NCBI RefSeq assembly: GCF_000224415.1
Contig: NZ_AFXQ01000015.1
Location: 29,816-93,815, forward strand
Source of the DNA: Citricoccus sp. CH26A
GTDB taxonomy: Bacteria; Actinomycetota; Actinomycetes; Actinomycetales; Micrococcaceae
DNA: 64,000 nucleotides
Reading direction: 5' to 3'
Below the pieces are notes generated by a model. That model worked only from the letters and a program-made list of their open reading frames with translations. It did not search any database and was not told the DNA's origin. The translations under genes were made by a program, and so were the position numbers. Positions 34,688 through 44,477 of the stretch are shown here, piece by piece; within the stretch, counting starts at the first letter, position 1; every line of letters starts with the position of its first letter.

Positions 34688-35811
34688 GTGACCACGCAAC
34701 TCTCGCGCCACCAGACCGACGCCGGGACCGCGTCAGCACCCCCGGTGCCGGAGGTCGACCCCGCAGCCGTGGCCGCCTTCGCGGAACGCTGCGTCGGCTT
34801 CATGAACCAGGGGGCCATCGCCCTGCTCATCAGCGTCGGGCACCAGGCCGGGCTCTTCGAGCTGATGGTGCGCCACCCGGGATCCACGAGCCGGCAGCTC
34901 GCGGACACCGGACACCTCGACGAACGCTACGTCCGGGAATGGCTGGCGGGCATGGTGACGGCGGGCATCGTCCGCTACCACCCGGACACCCGCACCCACG
35001 TGTTGCCACCGGAGCACGCCGCCGTCCTCACCGAGTCCGCCGGCCCGGACAACATGGCCCACCTCATGCAGTACATCGGGGTGATGGGACGGGTGGAGCA
35101 ACCGATCGTGGAGAGGCTCCAGCACGGTGGCGGGCTGTCCTATGCGGACTACCCGGACTTCCACCGCATCATGGCCCAGGAGAGTGCCGCGGTGAACGAC
35201 GCCTCCCTCATCGACGGGATCCTGCCACTCGTCGAGGGCCTGCCGGAGCGACTGGAGGCCGGGATCGACGTGGCCGACATCGGATGCGGTTCCGGCCACG
35301 CCATCAACCTCATGGCGGCCGCCTACCCGGGCAGCCGGTTCACCGGATACGACTTCTCTGCGGACGCCATCGCCACGGCCCGCCGGGAGGCGGCCGAGTG
35401 GGGCCTGGCCAATGCCCGGTTCGAGGTCCTCGACGTCGCCGCGCTGGACGTGTCGGAGGGATTCGACGCCATCACGGCCTTCGACGCCATCCACGACCAG
35501 GCCCATCCCGCACAGGTGCTGGGCAACATCCACCGGGCCCTCCGGCCGGGGGCGTGTTCCTGATGGTGGACATCAGGGCCGAGAGCCAGGTGGAGGACAA
35601 CCTCAACCTGCCCTGGGCCAGCTACCTCTACGCGATCTCGATGTTCCACTGCATGAGCGTCTCCCTCGGCCTCGGCGGGGACGGGCTGGGCACGGTGTGG
35701 GGCCGGCAGGTGGCGGAGCGGATGGTGTCCGAGGCGGGCTTCACCACCGTCGAGGCCACGGACATCGCGACCGACCCGTTCAACACCTACTACGTCGCGT
35801 CGAAGGACTGA
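34688..35811 (+). pseudogene. Class I SAM-dependent methyltransferase, frameshifted near the C-terminus
   Basis: The first 292 codons hold a winged-helix N-terminal domain (LDERYVREWLAGMVTAGIVR, LPPEHAAVLTESAGP) and the SAM-binding motif DIGCGSGHAINLMA. The frame then ends abnormally at RPGACS. One frame over, the text continues FLMVDIRAESQVEDN and ends NTYYVASKD at 35811. The junction is a run of five G at 35548-35552; a sixth G restores RPGGVFLMVDI, the usual methyltransferase continuation. The full protein would have about 374 residues. GTG 34688 has GAAGGAGA upstream. The gene follows the LuxR-type regulator. Confidence 0.85.
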
Positions 35812-35824
35812 CCACGCCCATCCC

Positions 35825-35857
35825 CCGGGGGCCGGGCCGTCACGGCCCGGCCCCCGG
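35825..35857 (+). terminator. Terminator after the methyltransferase
   Basis: A perfect 15-bp stem, CCGGGGGCCGGGCCG with its complement, around loop TCA, 13 bases past the stop codon at 35811. Confidence 0.8.
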
Positions 35858-36025
35858 TGACGCGTCAGGACCGCCCGGGCCCCCGGAGTCTCCCGGACCC
35901 TCCCGCGGACGGTGAGTCCTTGAGCGCCCGGGCCGGTGATCCGACCATGGAGGGACGATCGGCACACGCCCGTCGCCCGCGAACCGAGGAGCCTGTCATG
36001 TCACGGTGCTGCACGAGGTCCTCCG

Positions 36026-37498
36026 ATGGCTGAGGCCGTGCTGCGGATGGGGGAGGACGCCCCGAGCATCGCATCACGCCGGGCACGCGGTGAACGTGCC
36101 CGGCGGGCCGTTCCGCACGAGGCGCACGCCGAGCTGCCGGTCCGGCCGGCCGGCGTCGACCCCGTGGCGCTGCTGGAACGGCAGGCTGCCGATGACATCC
36201 CCGGGCTGGTGCCCGTGCGCTACGGGCGCATGCTGGTCTCACCGTTCACCTTCTACCGCGGCGCCGCCGTGATCATGAGCGATGACCTGGGGTCCGTGCC
36301 GAACACCGGGCTGCACGCCCAGCTGTGCGGGGACGCGCACGTGGGCAACTTCGGCCTGTTCGCCTCGTTCGAGCGGCGGCTGGTGTTCGACGTCAACGAC
36401 TTCGACGAGACCTACCCCGGCCCCTTCGAGTGGGACCTCAAGCGCCTGGCCGCCAGCATCGAGGCCGCAGGCCGGGACAACGGCTTCGACCCCTCGGTGT
36501 GCCGACGCGCGGTGGTCGCGATGTCCAAGTCCTACCGCAAGGCCATGCGCGGCTTCACCGGCATGGGTGAGATCGACCTCTGGTATGCACGACTGGACGT
36601 GGTCGCCTCACTGGCCGAGTTGCGCCGCGTCCTGGACGAGGCCGCCATGCGGCGCGTGGACCGGGCCGTGCGCAAGTCCCTGTCCCGGGACCGGTGGCAC
36701 GCCGCCCGGAAGACCACCGAGGTGGTGGACGGCCACCTGCGGTTCCGCCTCGATCCCCCATTGCTCGTGCCCCTCGACCAGGTCTACCCCGGCGGGGACG
36801 CCACCCGGCGCCGCGCCACGCTGCTGGCGATGATGGCGGACTACGCCCAGACCCTCGGGCCCGCCGTGCGCCACATGCTCCAGCAGTACACGCTCACCGA
36901 CGTCGCCCGGAAGGTGGTGGGGGTCGGCAGCGTGGGCAGGCGGGCCTGGGTGTTCCTGCTGGAGGGGACCGGCGGGATGGACCCCCTGGTCCTGCAGTCC
37001 AAGGAGGCCCGGGCCTCCGTGCTGGAGCACGGCCTGGCGCTCGCCACCGACCGGGGGGTCACGGTCGGGGCCGCGGACGAGGCCGGCATCGACATGGTGC
37101 CCGGCCACGCCTCCCAGGGACAGCGGGTCGTGACCGGCCAGCGCATCATGCTGGCCACCGGCGACCTGCTGCTCGGCTGGAAACGGGCCCGGATCAACGA
37201 CACCGTGCGCGACTACTACGTCCGCCAACTGCGGGACTGGAAGGGCCAGTTCGCGATCGAGGATTTCGCCCCCGACAGCCTGGAGGTCTACGGCCGGTAC
37301 TGTGCCTGGATCCTGGCCCGCTCCCACGCCCGGTCCGGGGACCGGTTCGCGATCGACGCCTACCTGCGCAAGGGCCGGGGCTTCGACGAGGCGCTCGCCG
37401 ACTTCGCGGCCCGGTATGCCGACCGCAACGAGCAGGACCACGCCGCCCTGGAGCAGGCCGCACGCGGGGGACGGGTCGCGATCGCCCGCGACGTGTAG
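36026..37498 (+). CDS. DUF2252 family protein
   Basis: A 490-residue protein with the DUF2252 landmarks: MLVSPFTFYRGAAVIMSDDL, the kinase-like catalytic segment LCGDAHVGNFG, FDVNDFDETYPGPFEWDLKR, VGVGSVGRRAWVFLL and YADRNEQDHAAL. The fold is related to aminoglycoside-phosphotransferase/protein-kinase-like enzymes (GDAHxxNF, DxNDFDE), but no reaction is established. ATG 36026 is taken as start because the preceding text in frame shows no similarity; GAGG lies about nine bases upstream. Confidence 0.9.
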   Translation: MAEAVLRMGEDAPSIASRRARGERARRAVPHEAHAELPVRPAGVDPVALLERQAADDIPGLVPVRYGRMLVSPFTFYRGAAVIMSDDLGSVPNTGLHAQLCGDAHVGNFGLFASFERRLVFDVNDFDETYPGPFEWDLKRLAASIEAAGRDNGFDPSVCRRAVVAMSKSYRKAMRGFTGMGEIDLWYARLDVVASLAELRRVLDEAAMRRVDRAVRKSLSRDRWHAARKTTEVVDGHLRFRLDPPLLVPLDQVYPGGDATRRRATLLAMMADYAQTLGPAVRHMLQQYTLTDVARKVVGVGSVGRRAWVFLLEGTGGMDPLVLQSKEARASVLEHGLALATDRGVTVGAADEAGIDMVPGHASQGQRVVTGQRIMLATGDLLLGWKRARINDTVRDYYVRQLRDWKGQFAIEDFAPDSLEVYGRYCAWILARSHARSGDRFAIDAYLRKGRGFDEALADFAARYADRNEQDHAALEQAARGGRVAIARDV

Positions 37499-37588
37499 GG
37501 CCGGCCCGTGGTGCCCGGCAGTACGGTGGATGCGGGCCAGCCGGGCCGGAGCACCCACCGACGATCGAGAGCAGAGGCAGCACACACC

Positions 37589-38635
37589 ATGAAGGCCGCA
37601 TTCATGTACGGCGCGGGAGACGTCCGCGTCGAGACCGTGGACGACCCCACCCTCCAGGAACCGACCGACGCGATCATCCGGACCGTACGCTCGTGCGTGT
37701 GCGGTTCGGACCTGCACCCCTTCCACACCATGCCCGCGGCGCAGACCGGGAGCCCGATGGGCCACGAGGTCATCGGCATCGTGGAGGAGACCGGCGCGGA
37801 GGTCACGACCCTCACGCCCGGTGACCTGGTGATCTCCTCCTTCACCTACCAGGACAACACCTGCGTGCACTGCCGCGAGGGCTTCCACGTCTCCTGCCTG
37901 CACGGCGGCTTCTTCGGGGGCCAGGGAATCGGGCTGCAGGCCGAGTACGTGCGGGTCCCGCAGGCCGACGGGACCCTGGTGGTGGTGCCCGGCGTCGACG
38001 AGACCGGCAACGGCTCCGAGGACCTGCTCGCGAGCCTGCTGAGCCTCTCCGACGTGTACCTCACCGGATACCACGCCGCGCACATGGGGCGGGTCGGCCG
38101 CGGCACGACCGTCACCGTCGTCGGGGACGGCGCCGTCGGGCTCTCCGCGGTCCTGGCCTCCCGGCAACTCGGCGCCGAGCGGATCATCCTGATGGGCCGT
38201 CACACCGCGCGGACCGACCTGGGGCGGGAGTTCGGCGCGACCGACGTCGTCAGCGAACGCGGACCGGAGGGCATCGACCGGGTCCGGGACCTGACGTCCG
38301 GGGAGGGCACCCACGTGGTGATCGAGGCCGTGGGGCACCTGCCGGCGCACGAACAGGCCCTGGGCGCGGTCCGCGCGGGCGGGACCATCTCGCGCGTGGG
38401 CGTGCCGCAATTCGCGGAGGCACCCCTGGGCGGGCGACTGTTCCGGGACAGCATCACGCTCACCGGTGGGACGGCGCCGGTGCGGGCCTACATCGAGCGG
38501 GCAATGCCCGGGGTGCTCTCGGGAGAGATCACCCCGGGCAGGGTCTTCGACCGCTCCATGCCCCTGGACCAGGCCCCCGAGGCCTACGCGGCCATGGACG
38601 CCCGCGAGGCACTCAAGGTGATGCTGGTGCCGTGA
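37589..38635 (+). CDS. Zinc-dependent alcohol dehydrogenase family protein
   Basis: A 348-residue medium-chain dehydrogenase. Catalytic zinc ligands are seen as Cys in CVCGSDLHPF (near residue 38) and GHEVIG (His/Glu, near 60). Structural zinc cysteines are partly present (TCVHCREGFHVSC). The NAD(P) Rossmann motif is VVGDGAVGLSAV. It oxidises an alcohol or reduces an aldehyde with NAD(P); the substrate is unknown. GCAGAGGCAG precedes the ATG. It converges on the aminotransferase gene with a 17-base gap. Confidence 0.9.
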   Translation: MKAAFMYGAGDVRVETVDDPTLQEPTDAIIRTVRSCVCGSDLHPFHTMPAAQTGSPMGHEVIGIVEETGAEVTTLTPGDLVISSFTYQDNTCVHCREGFHVSCLHGGFFGGQGIGLQAEYVRVPQADGTLVVVPGVDETGNGSEDLLASLLSLSDVYLTGYHAAHMGRVGRGTTVTVVGDGAVGLSAVLASRQLGAERIILMGRHTARTDLGREFGATDVVSERGPEGIDRVRDLTSGEGTHVVIEAVGHLPAHEQALGAVRAGGTISRVGVPQFAEAPLGGRLFRDSITLTGGTAPVRAYIERAMPGVLSGEITPGRVFDRSMPLDQAPEAYAAMDAREALKVMLVP

Positions 38636-38652
38636 TCACGCCTCGCCCGGCG

Positions 38653-39933
38653 TCAGCTGGCGAGTGCCAGGGTCCTCACCTGGGCGGCGTGCTCCTCCAC
38701 GGCCGAGCGAAGGATCGCCAGGCCGCGCTCGAGGACCTCGTCGTCCGTGGTCAGGGGCGCCATGACCTTGATGACCTCGTCGTGCGGACCGGCGGCCTCA
38801 ATCAGCAGGCCGTTCTGCACGCAGGTGCGCCGAATGGTCGCCGAGGTCTGCTCGTCGAGGACGTCCAGGCCCTGCATCATCCCCCGTCCCTTGACCCGGG
38901 ACCCGGGGATCAGCTTCGAGAGGTCCAGCAGGCACTCGCGGACCCTGGCCGAACGGCGGCTGACGGTCTCGGCGAAGTCGGCCGTGGTCCAGAACTTCCG
39001 CAACGCCACCTCTGCGGTGACGAAGGCGTGCGCATTGCCCCGGAACGTACCGTTGTGCTCCCCGGGCAGCCACTCGTCCAGCTTCGGACGGATCAGCAGG
39101 ATGGACATCGGCAGCCCGAACCCGGACAGTGACTTGGACAGGACGACCATGTCCGGGTCCACGCCCATCTCCTCGAAGCTGAAGAACGTCCCGGTGCGTC
39201 CGCAACCGGCCTGGATGTCGTCGATGATCAGCTTGGCGCCGTATTCGGCGGCCAGTGAGGCGATGCGCCGGAGCCATTCCGGGGAGGCCTGGTTGAGTCC
39301 GCCCTCGCCCTGGACGACCTCGAGGAGGATGGCCGCCGGCGCGTCGACCCCGCTGGAGGGATCGGCCAGCATCTTCGCCAGCGTCTCGCTGGTGTCCACC
39401 CCGTCACCGTTGTAGCCGTCGTACGGCATGCGGGTGACCCCGTGCAGCCCCAGCCCGGACATCCGGTGATGCTGATTGCCGGTCGCCGCCAGGGCCCCGG
39501 CGCTGCCGCCGTGGAACGCGTTGGTGAAGGCGATGACGTTGCTGCGGCCGGTCACCTTGCGGGCCAGCTTCAGCGCGGCCTCGACGGCGTTGGTGCCGGT
39601 GGGGCCGGTGAACATCACCCGGTAGTCCATGCCCCGCGGAGCGAGGATGACCTCCTGCAACGTGGTCAGGAAGCGGGCCTTGGCCTCGGTGTGCAGGTCC
39701 AGGCCGTGGGTGATGCCGTCCCCGGCGATGTATTCCATCAGGGCGGCCTTCATGTCCGGGTCATTGTGCCCGTAGTTCAGGGAACCGGCTCCGGCGAGGA
39801 AATCGATGTACTCGTTGCCCTCACCGTCGTATAGGAGGCTTCCCACGGCCGTGTTCAGCACGTGGGGGAATGACCGGCAGTAGCTCCGGACCTGGGACTC
39901 TCGTTCGGTGAAGACGTCGTGGTGATCGGACAC
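38653..39933 (-). CDS. EctB-type diaminobutyrate--2-oxoglutarate aminotransferase
   Basis: A 426-residue class-III PLP aminotransferase. It matches EctB/Dat in its start (DVFTERESQVRSYCRSFPHV), FLAGAGSLNYGHNDPDMK, GDGITHGLDLHTEAK, FTGPTGTNAVEAALKLARK, AFHGGSAGALAATGN, and the PLP-lysine region DDIQAGCGRTGTFFSFE...LSKSLSGFGLPM. The reaction makes L-2,4-diaminobutyrate from aspartate semialdehyde and glutamate. No ectA or ectC lies here. Instead the gene is divergent, 404 bases away, from a Pls-like synthetase, so it probably supplies the monomer. The GTG at 39931-39933 has GGAAGGAA upstream. Confidence 0.88.
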   Translation of the reverse strand: MSDHHDVFTERESQVRSYCRSFPHVLNTAVGSLLYDGEGNEYIDFLAGAGSLNYGHNDPDMKAALMEYIAGDGITHGLDLHTEAKARFLTTLQEVILAPRGMDYRVMFTGPTGTNAVEAALKLARKVTGRSNVIAFTNAFHGGSAGALAATGNQHHRMSGLGLHGVTRMPYDGYNGDGVDTSETLAKMLADPSSGVDAPAAILLEVVQGEGGLNQASPEWLRRIASLAAEYGAKLIIDDIQAGCGRTGTFFSFEEMGVDPDMVVLSKSLSGFGLPMSILLIRPKLDEWLPGEHNGTFRGNAHAFVTAEVALRKFWTTADFAETVSRRSARVRECLLDLSKLIPGSRVKGRGMMQGLDVLDEQTSATIRRTCVQNGLLIEAAGPHDEVIKVMAPLTTDDEVLERGLAILRSAVEEHAAQVRTLALAS

Positions 39934-40337
39934 TGCACTTTCCTTCCAGCTGGGATGGCCGTAACGGGGATGGGGTCGTCGGCCCGGGCAGACCTCGCGG
40001 TCATAACCACCGTACGAACGGGCGCCGCCCGGGACATGGGTGGAAGCCACTTGTCCCGTACCTGCGTGCCCAGACAGCGCCGGACGCGGGCCCTGGGGGC
40101 GGTGGCCCACCGCTGGGGCACCCCGTCGCGGCGCGCCGTCGAGGGTGACCACGTGGGTGATCAGTGGAGTCCGGGTATCGAGCGGGTGGACCACGCGTAT
40201 GGCGGCGGGGAATCGAGTATGCGTCACGGATCTGCGCCGTGCGCTGCGTCCATACCGTGGGGGGCGATGCCGTGACCGCCCCGTGGTCGCGCGCACCGTC
40301 TCTCAGACCCCCTATGAGCAGAATCATGAGGCTTTCG
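39934..40337. promoter_or_regulatory. Divergent promoter region between aminotransferase and synthetase
   Basis: About 400 bases shared by two divergent genes. No gene is supported inside it. I see no clear dyad or consensus promoter; the ribosome binding site of the aminotransferase lies at the left end. Coupled control of monomer supply and polymerisation from this region is an inference. Confidence 0.4.
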
Positions 40338-43300
40338 ATGGCTCCGGACGAGATATCCGAAACCCGCGTCGACACCACTGGAATGCTGACTGAAGTCCGT
40401 AAGGCTGAAGCAGCGCCGGCAGGGTCGGCCCTACTACTACAGTCCCCGCATGACCAGGAGGTCCGGTGGCGTCCGGGCGAGCGGATGGAGACACTGTTCG
40501 AGGAGCAGTGCGATGCCCTGGCCCGGGAGGGCCGCGCAGGCCAGCTGGCCGTGGACGCCGGCAACAGGACGCTGACCTACGCCCAGCTGGACGCGATGGC
40601 GAACCAGCTGGCCCGGTTCCTGCTGGCCGACGGCGCGAAGGCCGGCGACCGGATCGCGTTGCTCTTCGACCAGGCCATCTGGTCCTACGCCGCGATGCTG
40701 GCCGTGCTGAAGATCCGGGCCGCGTACGTGCCCCTCGACGCCGGCTTCCCCTCCGACCGCATCGGTTACATCATGGAGGACTCCGGGTGCAGCAGGGTCC
40801 TGACCCTGAACCACCTGGTCAACCTCCTGCCGGACACCAGCGTGATCGCGCTGGCGCTGGACACCGAGGTGCCGCTGATCAAGCAACTGCCCTCGTCCCG
40901 GCTCGGCGAGTACGAGAAGCCCGAGCCGGTCGAGGACCTGGCCTACATCATCTACACCTCGGGATCCACCGGACGCCCCAAGGGCGTGGCGATCGAGCAT
41001 CCCAGCATCTGCAACTTCATCCGCGTCGCGGCAGAGGTCTACGGGTACGAGCGCGATGACCGCGTCTACCAGGGCCTGACCATCGCCTTCGACTTCTCCG
41101 TCGAGGAGATGTGGGTGCCGTGGATGGTCGGTGCCACGCTGGTGCCCAAGCCCAGCTCGGTGAGCCTGCTCGGCGCCGACCTCGAGGAGTTCCTGCTCGA
41201 GAACCGCATCACGGCGATGTGCTGCGTGCCCACTCTGCTGGCCACGATCGAGGGGGAGCTGCCGGACGTCCGGTTCCTGCTCGTCTCCGGCGAGGCCTGC
41301 CCGCGCGACCTGGCCGAGCGCTGGCACCTGCCCGGCCGGCGGTTCCTCAACGTCTATGGACCCACCGAGGCGACCGTGACCGCGACCATGGAACTGCTCG
41401 AGCCGGGCAAGCCGATCACCCTCGGCCAGCCCCTGCCGACGTACACGACCATGATCCTGGATCCTGACGAGCCGCGGGCGCTGGCGCAGGGCGAGATGGG
41501 TGAACTCGGCATCGCCGGGATCGGGGTCGCAGCGGGTTACCTGAACAACCCGGAGAAGACCAACGAGGTCTTCATCGACGACTTCATGGACATCCCGAAC
41601 AATCCCTCCGGACGCATCTACCGCAGTGGGGACCTGTGCCGGGTCAATGAGTACGGGGAGATCGAGTACTTCGGCCGGATCGACACCCAGGTGAAGATCC
41701 GCGGGTACCGGATCGAGCTGTCGGAGATCGAATCGGTGCTCCTGCAGGTGCCCGGGATCGCCCAGGCCGTGGTCGACACCCACGAACCGGCTCCGGGGAT
41801 GGTCGAGCTGGCCGCGTTCTACACGCTGCGCAGCGATGTCGAGTCGCTCGACCCCCAACTCATCCAGGACGAGCTCCGCGACCGGTTGCCGGGGTACATG
41901 GTCCCGGCGTTCTACGAACAGCTCGAGACCATGCCGATGCTGCCCAGCGACAAGGCGGACCGCAAGAGCCTGCCCACTCCGAAGAATCGGCTGGGCGTCG
42001 CCTCCGACGTCGAGTACGTGGAGCCTGCGAACGACACCGAGGCGGAACTCGCCGAGCAGCTCGGGGCCGTCCTGGGCATGGACCGCGTCTCCGTCGAGGC
42101 TCACGTGTTCGAGGAGCTGGGCGCCAACTCCCTGACGATCGCGCGGTTCTCCGCGGCGCTGCGGCGAAACACCGACCTGCCGCCCATCGGCGTGCAGGAC
42201 ATCTACCAGGCACCGACCATCCGGCAGCTGGCCGCTACGGTCGACACCCCGGAGGGCAAGGCCTCCTGGGCTGAACCGTACGAAGTGCCTCGCAAGGGGC
42301 GTTCCAGCACCTTCGAACACGTACTGTGCGGTGTACTGCAGACCGTGCTCGCCCTCGGGTACTCGCTGCCCCTCATGGCGGTCGCCGTGATGGGTTACGA
42401 CTGGGTCATCCAGGGAACCGGCTTCATGGAACTCTGGGGCCGGTCGGTGGCCTTCACCATCGTCTTCTTCGTGGGGATCTGTGCCCTGCCGATCCTGCTC
42501 AAGTGGGTGGTCATCGGTCGGTGGAAGGAACAGCACATCCGGATCTGGAGCCTGGCCTATGTCAGGTTCTGGCTCGTCAAGACACTGGTCAACCTCAACC
42601 CGTTGGTTGCCTTCGTCGGCACCCCGATCCTGCCGTTCTACCTTCGGCTGCTGGGCGCCAAGGTCGGCTCCAACGTCCTGATCCTGACGCCCAACATCCC
42701 GGTGTGCACCGACCTGCTGACCATCGGCGACAACACGGTGATCAACAAGGAATCGGCCTACAGCGGCTACCGCGCCTATGACGGGTGGATCCAGACCGGC
42801 CCGGTGACCCTTGGCAGGGACGTGTACGTCAGTGAGAAGTGCATCCTGGACATCGGCTCCACCATGGGCGACGCCGCACAGCTCGGCCATACGTCCTCCC
42901 TGCACCGGACCCAGGTCATTCCCGCGGGCGAGAGCTGGCATGGTTCTCCGGCACGGCCGACGGACTCCAACTTCGCCAGGGCCAGGCCACTGCGGGCCAG
43001 CGGGCTGCGTCAGTTCATCTACAGTGCGCTCGTGCTGATCAATGCCACCGTGCTGTTCAGTCCGCTGATCCTGCTGGCGGTAGCGGTGATCGTGCCCGCG
43101 TATCAGGCCTCCGGTCACCTGAACTTCGCGAATCCCCTGTTCTACGTGGACCTGGCGATCGTAGCGTTCATCATCTGGTTCGGTGGTCTGTTCGCCGTCC
43201 TGGCCGCGGTCACCACGATTCCCCGACTGCTCAATCGCCTGATCACCCCGGGGAAGACCTATCCGCTCTTCGGACTGCACTATGCCGTCCACCGCACGAT

Positions 43301-44468
43301 CTACGGGATGACCGACGTCTTCCAGTTGCTCCATATCACGGCGGACAGCTCCCTGGTGGTGCACTACCTCCGCCTGCTGGGATACAAGCAGCCCAACCTG
43401 GTGCAGACGGGATCCAACTTCGGGCCCGAGGTCCAGCACGAGAACCCGCACCTGTGCACCGTGGGATCCGGGACCATGGTCTCGGACGGCCTGTCGATGA
43501 TGAATGCCGACTACTCGAGCACCTCCTTCCGGGTGTCCGAGGTGGAGATCGGCGCGACGAACTTCTTCGGCAACGACGTTCCCTACCCCGCCGGTGCACC
43601 CACCGGTGACAACGTCCTGTTCGGGACCAAGACCATGGTCCCCATCGATGGCCCGCTTCGCGAGAACATCGGCCTGCTGGGTTCACCGGCCTTCGAGATC
43701 CCCCGGACGGTCGACCGGGACGCCGAGTTCAAGAAGATCGATAGTCCCGAGGAGATTGCGCGCCGGATACCGGCCAAGAACAGGCACAACGGGGTGTCCA
43801 TCGCGTTGTACCTGCTGAGCCGCTGGGTCCTCGCATTCGTTGCCCTGATGGCTGCCGCGGTGGTCCTGGCCTGGCCCTCGGACAATCCGGGCCTGGTGGG
43901 CCTCACGGGTCTGGGACTCTGGGTGGGCTTCATGGGCTTCTTCGCCTTCCAGGTTGCCTTCTTCATCCTGCTCGAGCGCGCCAGCACGGGTTTCAAGGAC
44001 ATGGTCCCCATGACCTGTTCGGTGTACGACGTGAAGTTCTGGCAGCACGAGCGGTTCTGGAAGTTCATCTACCCGATGCCCTTCTTCGAGGGCACTCCGT
44101 TCAAGCCCGTCGTCTGGCGCCTGCAGGGCGTGAAGATGGGCAAGCGGGTCTTCGATGACGGCGTCGCCATTCCGGAGAAGACCCTCGTGTCCATCGGTGA
44201 CGACGCGGTGCTCAATGCGCACAGCATCATCCAGTGCCACTCTATGGAGGACGGCGTGTTCAAGCTGGATGCCATCAAGGTTGGCCGCGGTTGCACCGTC
44301 GGCACGGGCATCTACCTGCACTACGACGTCGAGATGGGCGACGGCTCGGTCCTGGAACCGGATTCCTTCCTGATGAAGGGGGCCAGGGTCCCCGCAGGCG
44401 CCCGCTACGGGGGCAACCCCGCCCAGGAGATCGAGACACTACCCGCCGCTACCGGCGTAGAAGCATAG
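40338..44468 (+). CDS. Membrane-embedded nonribosomal peptide synthetase of the Pls type (poly-amino-acid synthetase)
   Basis: About 1,376 residues. An adenylation domain (1-580) has YIIYTSGSTGRPKGVAIEHP (A3), YGPTEATVTATM (A5), RIYRSGDLCR (A7), FGRIDTQVKIRGYRIEL (A8) and DKADRKSLP (A10 lysine). A thiolation domain has LGANSL, with the pantetheine serine near residue 597. After that come three soluble segments with hexapeptide-like repeats (about 770-875, 1020-1130, 1255-1365), each preceded by a pair of membrane helices (for example LMAVAVMGYDWVIQGTG, VLINATVLFSPLILLAVAV, WVLAFVALMAAAVVLAW). This is the layout of epsilon-poly-L-lysine synthetase Pls (A-T-TM-C1-TM-C2-TM-C3), with no thioesterase. 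The substrate is probably a cationic amino acid. Starts at 40314, 40326 and 40338 are possible; TGAGG supports 40338. Confidence 0.9.
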   Translation: MAPDEISETRVDTTGMLTEVRKAEAAPAGSALLLQSPHDQEVRWRPGERMETLFEEQCDALAREGRAGQLAVDAGNRTLTYAQLDAMANQLARFLLADGAKAGDRIALLFDQAIWSYAAMLAVLKIRAAYVPLDAGFPSDRIGYIMEDSGCSRVLTLNHLVNLLPDTSVIALALDTEVPLIKQLPSSRLGEYEKPEPVEDLAYIIYTSGSTGRPKGVAIEHPSICNFIRVAAEVYGYERDDRVYQGLTIAFDFSVEEMWVPWMVGATLVPKPSSVSLLGADLEEFLLENRITAMCCVPTLLATIEGELPDVRFLLVSGEACPRDLAERWHLPGRRFLNVYGPTEATVTATMELLEPGKPITLGQPLPTYTTMILDPDEPRALAQGEMGELGIAGIGVAAGYLNNPEKTNEVFIDDFMDIPNNPSGRIYRSGDLCRVNEYGEIEYFGRIDTQVKIRGYRIELSEIESVLLQVPGIAQAVVDTHEPAPGMVELAAFYTLRSDVESLDPQLIQDELRDRLPGYMVPAFYEQLETMPMLPSDKADRKSLPTPKNRLGVASDVEYVEPANDTEAELAEQLGAVLGMDRVSVEAHVFEELGANSLTIARFSAALRRNTDLPPIGVQDIYQAPTIRQLAATVDTPEGKASWAEPYEVPRKGRSSTFEHVLCGVLQTVLALGYSLPLMAVAVMGYDWVIQGTGFMELWGRSVAFTIVFFVGICALPILLKWVVIGRWKEQHIRIWSLAYVRFWLVKTLVNLNPLVAFVGTPILPFYLRLLGAKVGSNVLILTPNIPVCTDLLTIGDNTVINKESAYSGYRAYDGWIQTGPVTLGRDVYVSEKCILDIGSTMGDAAQLGHTSSLHRTQVIPAGESWHGSPARPTDSNFARARPLRASGLRQFIYSALVLINATVLFSPLILLAVAVIVPAYQASGHLNFANPLFYVDLAIVAFIIWFGGLFAVLAAVTTIPRLLNRLITPGKTYPLFGLHYAVHRTIYGMTDVFQLLHITADSSLVVHYLRLLGYKQPNLVQTGSNFGPEVQHENPHLCTVGSGTMVSDGLSMMNADYSSTSFRVSEVEIGATNFFGNDVPYPAGAPTGDNVLFGTKTMVPIDGPLRENIGLLGSPAFEIPRTVDRDAEFKKIDSPEEIARRIPAKNRHNGVSIALYLLSRWVLAFVALMAAAVVLAWPSDNPGLVGLTGLGLWVGFMGFFAFQVAFFILLERASTGFKDMVPMTCSVYDVKFWQHERFWKFIYPMPFFEGTPFKPVVWRLQGVKMGKRVFDDGVAIPEKTLVSIGDDAVLNAHSIIQCHSMEDGVFKLDAIKVGRGCTVGTGIYLHYDVEMGDGSVLEPDSFLMKGARVPAGARYGGNPAQEIETLPAATGVEA

Positions 44469-44477
44469 AAGGATGAA

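Noticed and set aside
32906..34711. A 601-codon open frame on the minus strand opposite the LuxR-type regulator
   Set aside because: Antisense shadow with Pro/Gly/Gln/Arg-rich text; the plus-strand gene has a valid HTH and a normal start.
38653..39933. Ectoine biosynthesis cluster
   Set aside because: Only an EctB-type aminotransferase is present. No ectA acetyltransferase or ectC synthase lies on either side, and the neighbours are a dehydrogenase and a Pls-type synthetase.
40437..43451. A 1,004-codon open frame on the minus strand opposite the synthetase
   Set aside because: It has no recognisable domain, and its amino-acid text (Gln/His/Arg/Gly-rich) is what results from reading opposite a GC-biased gene. 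The plus-strand frame has clear A- and T-domain motifs.
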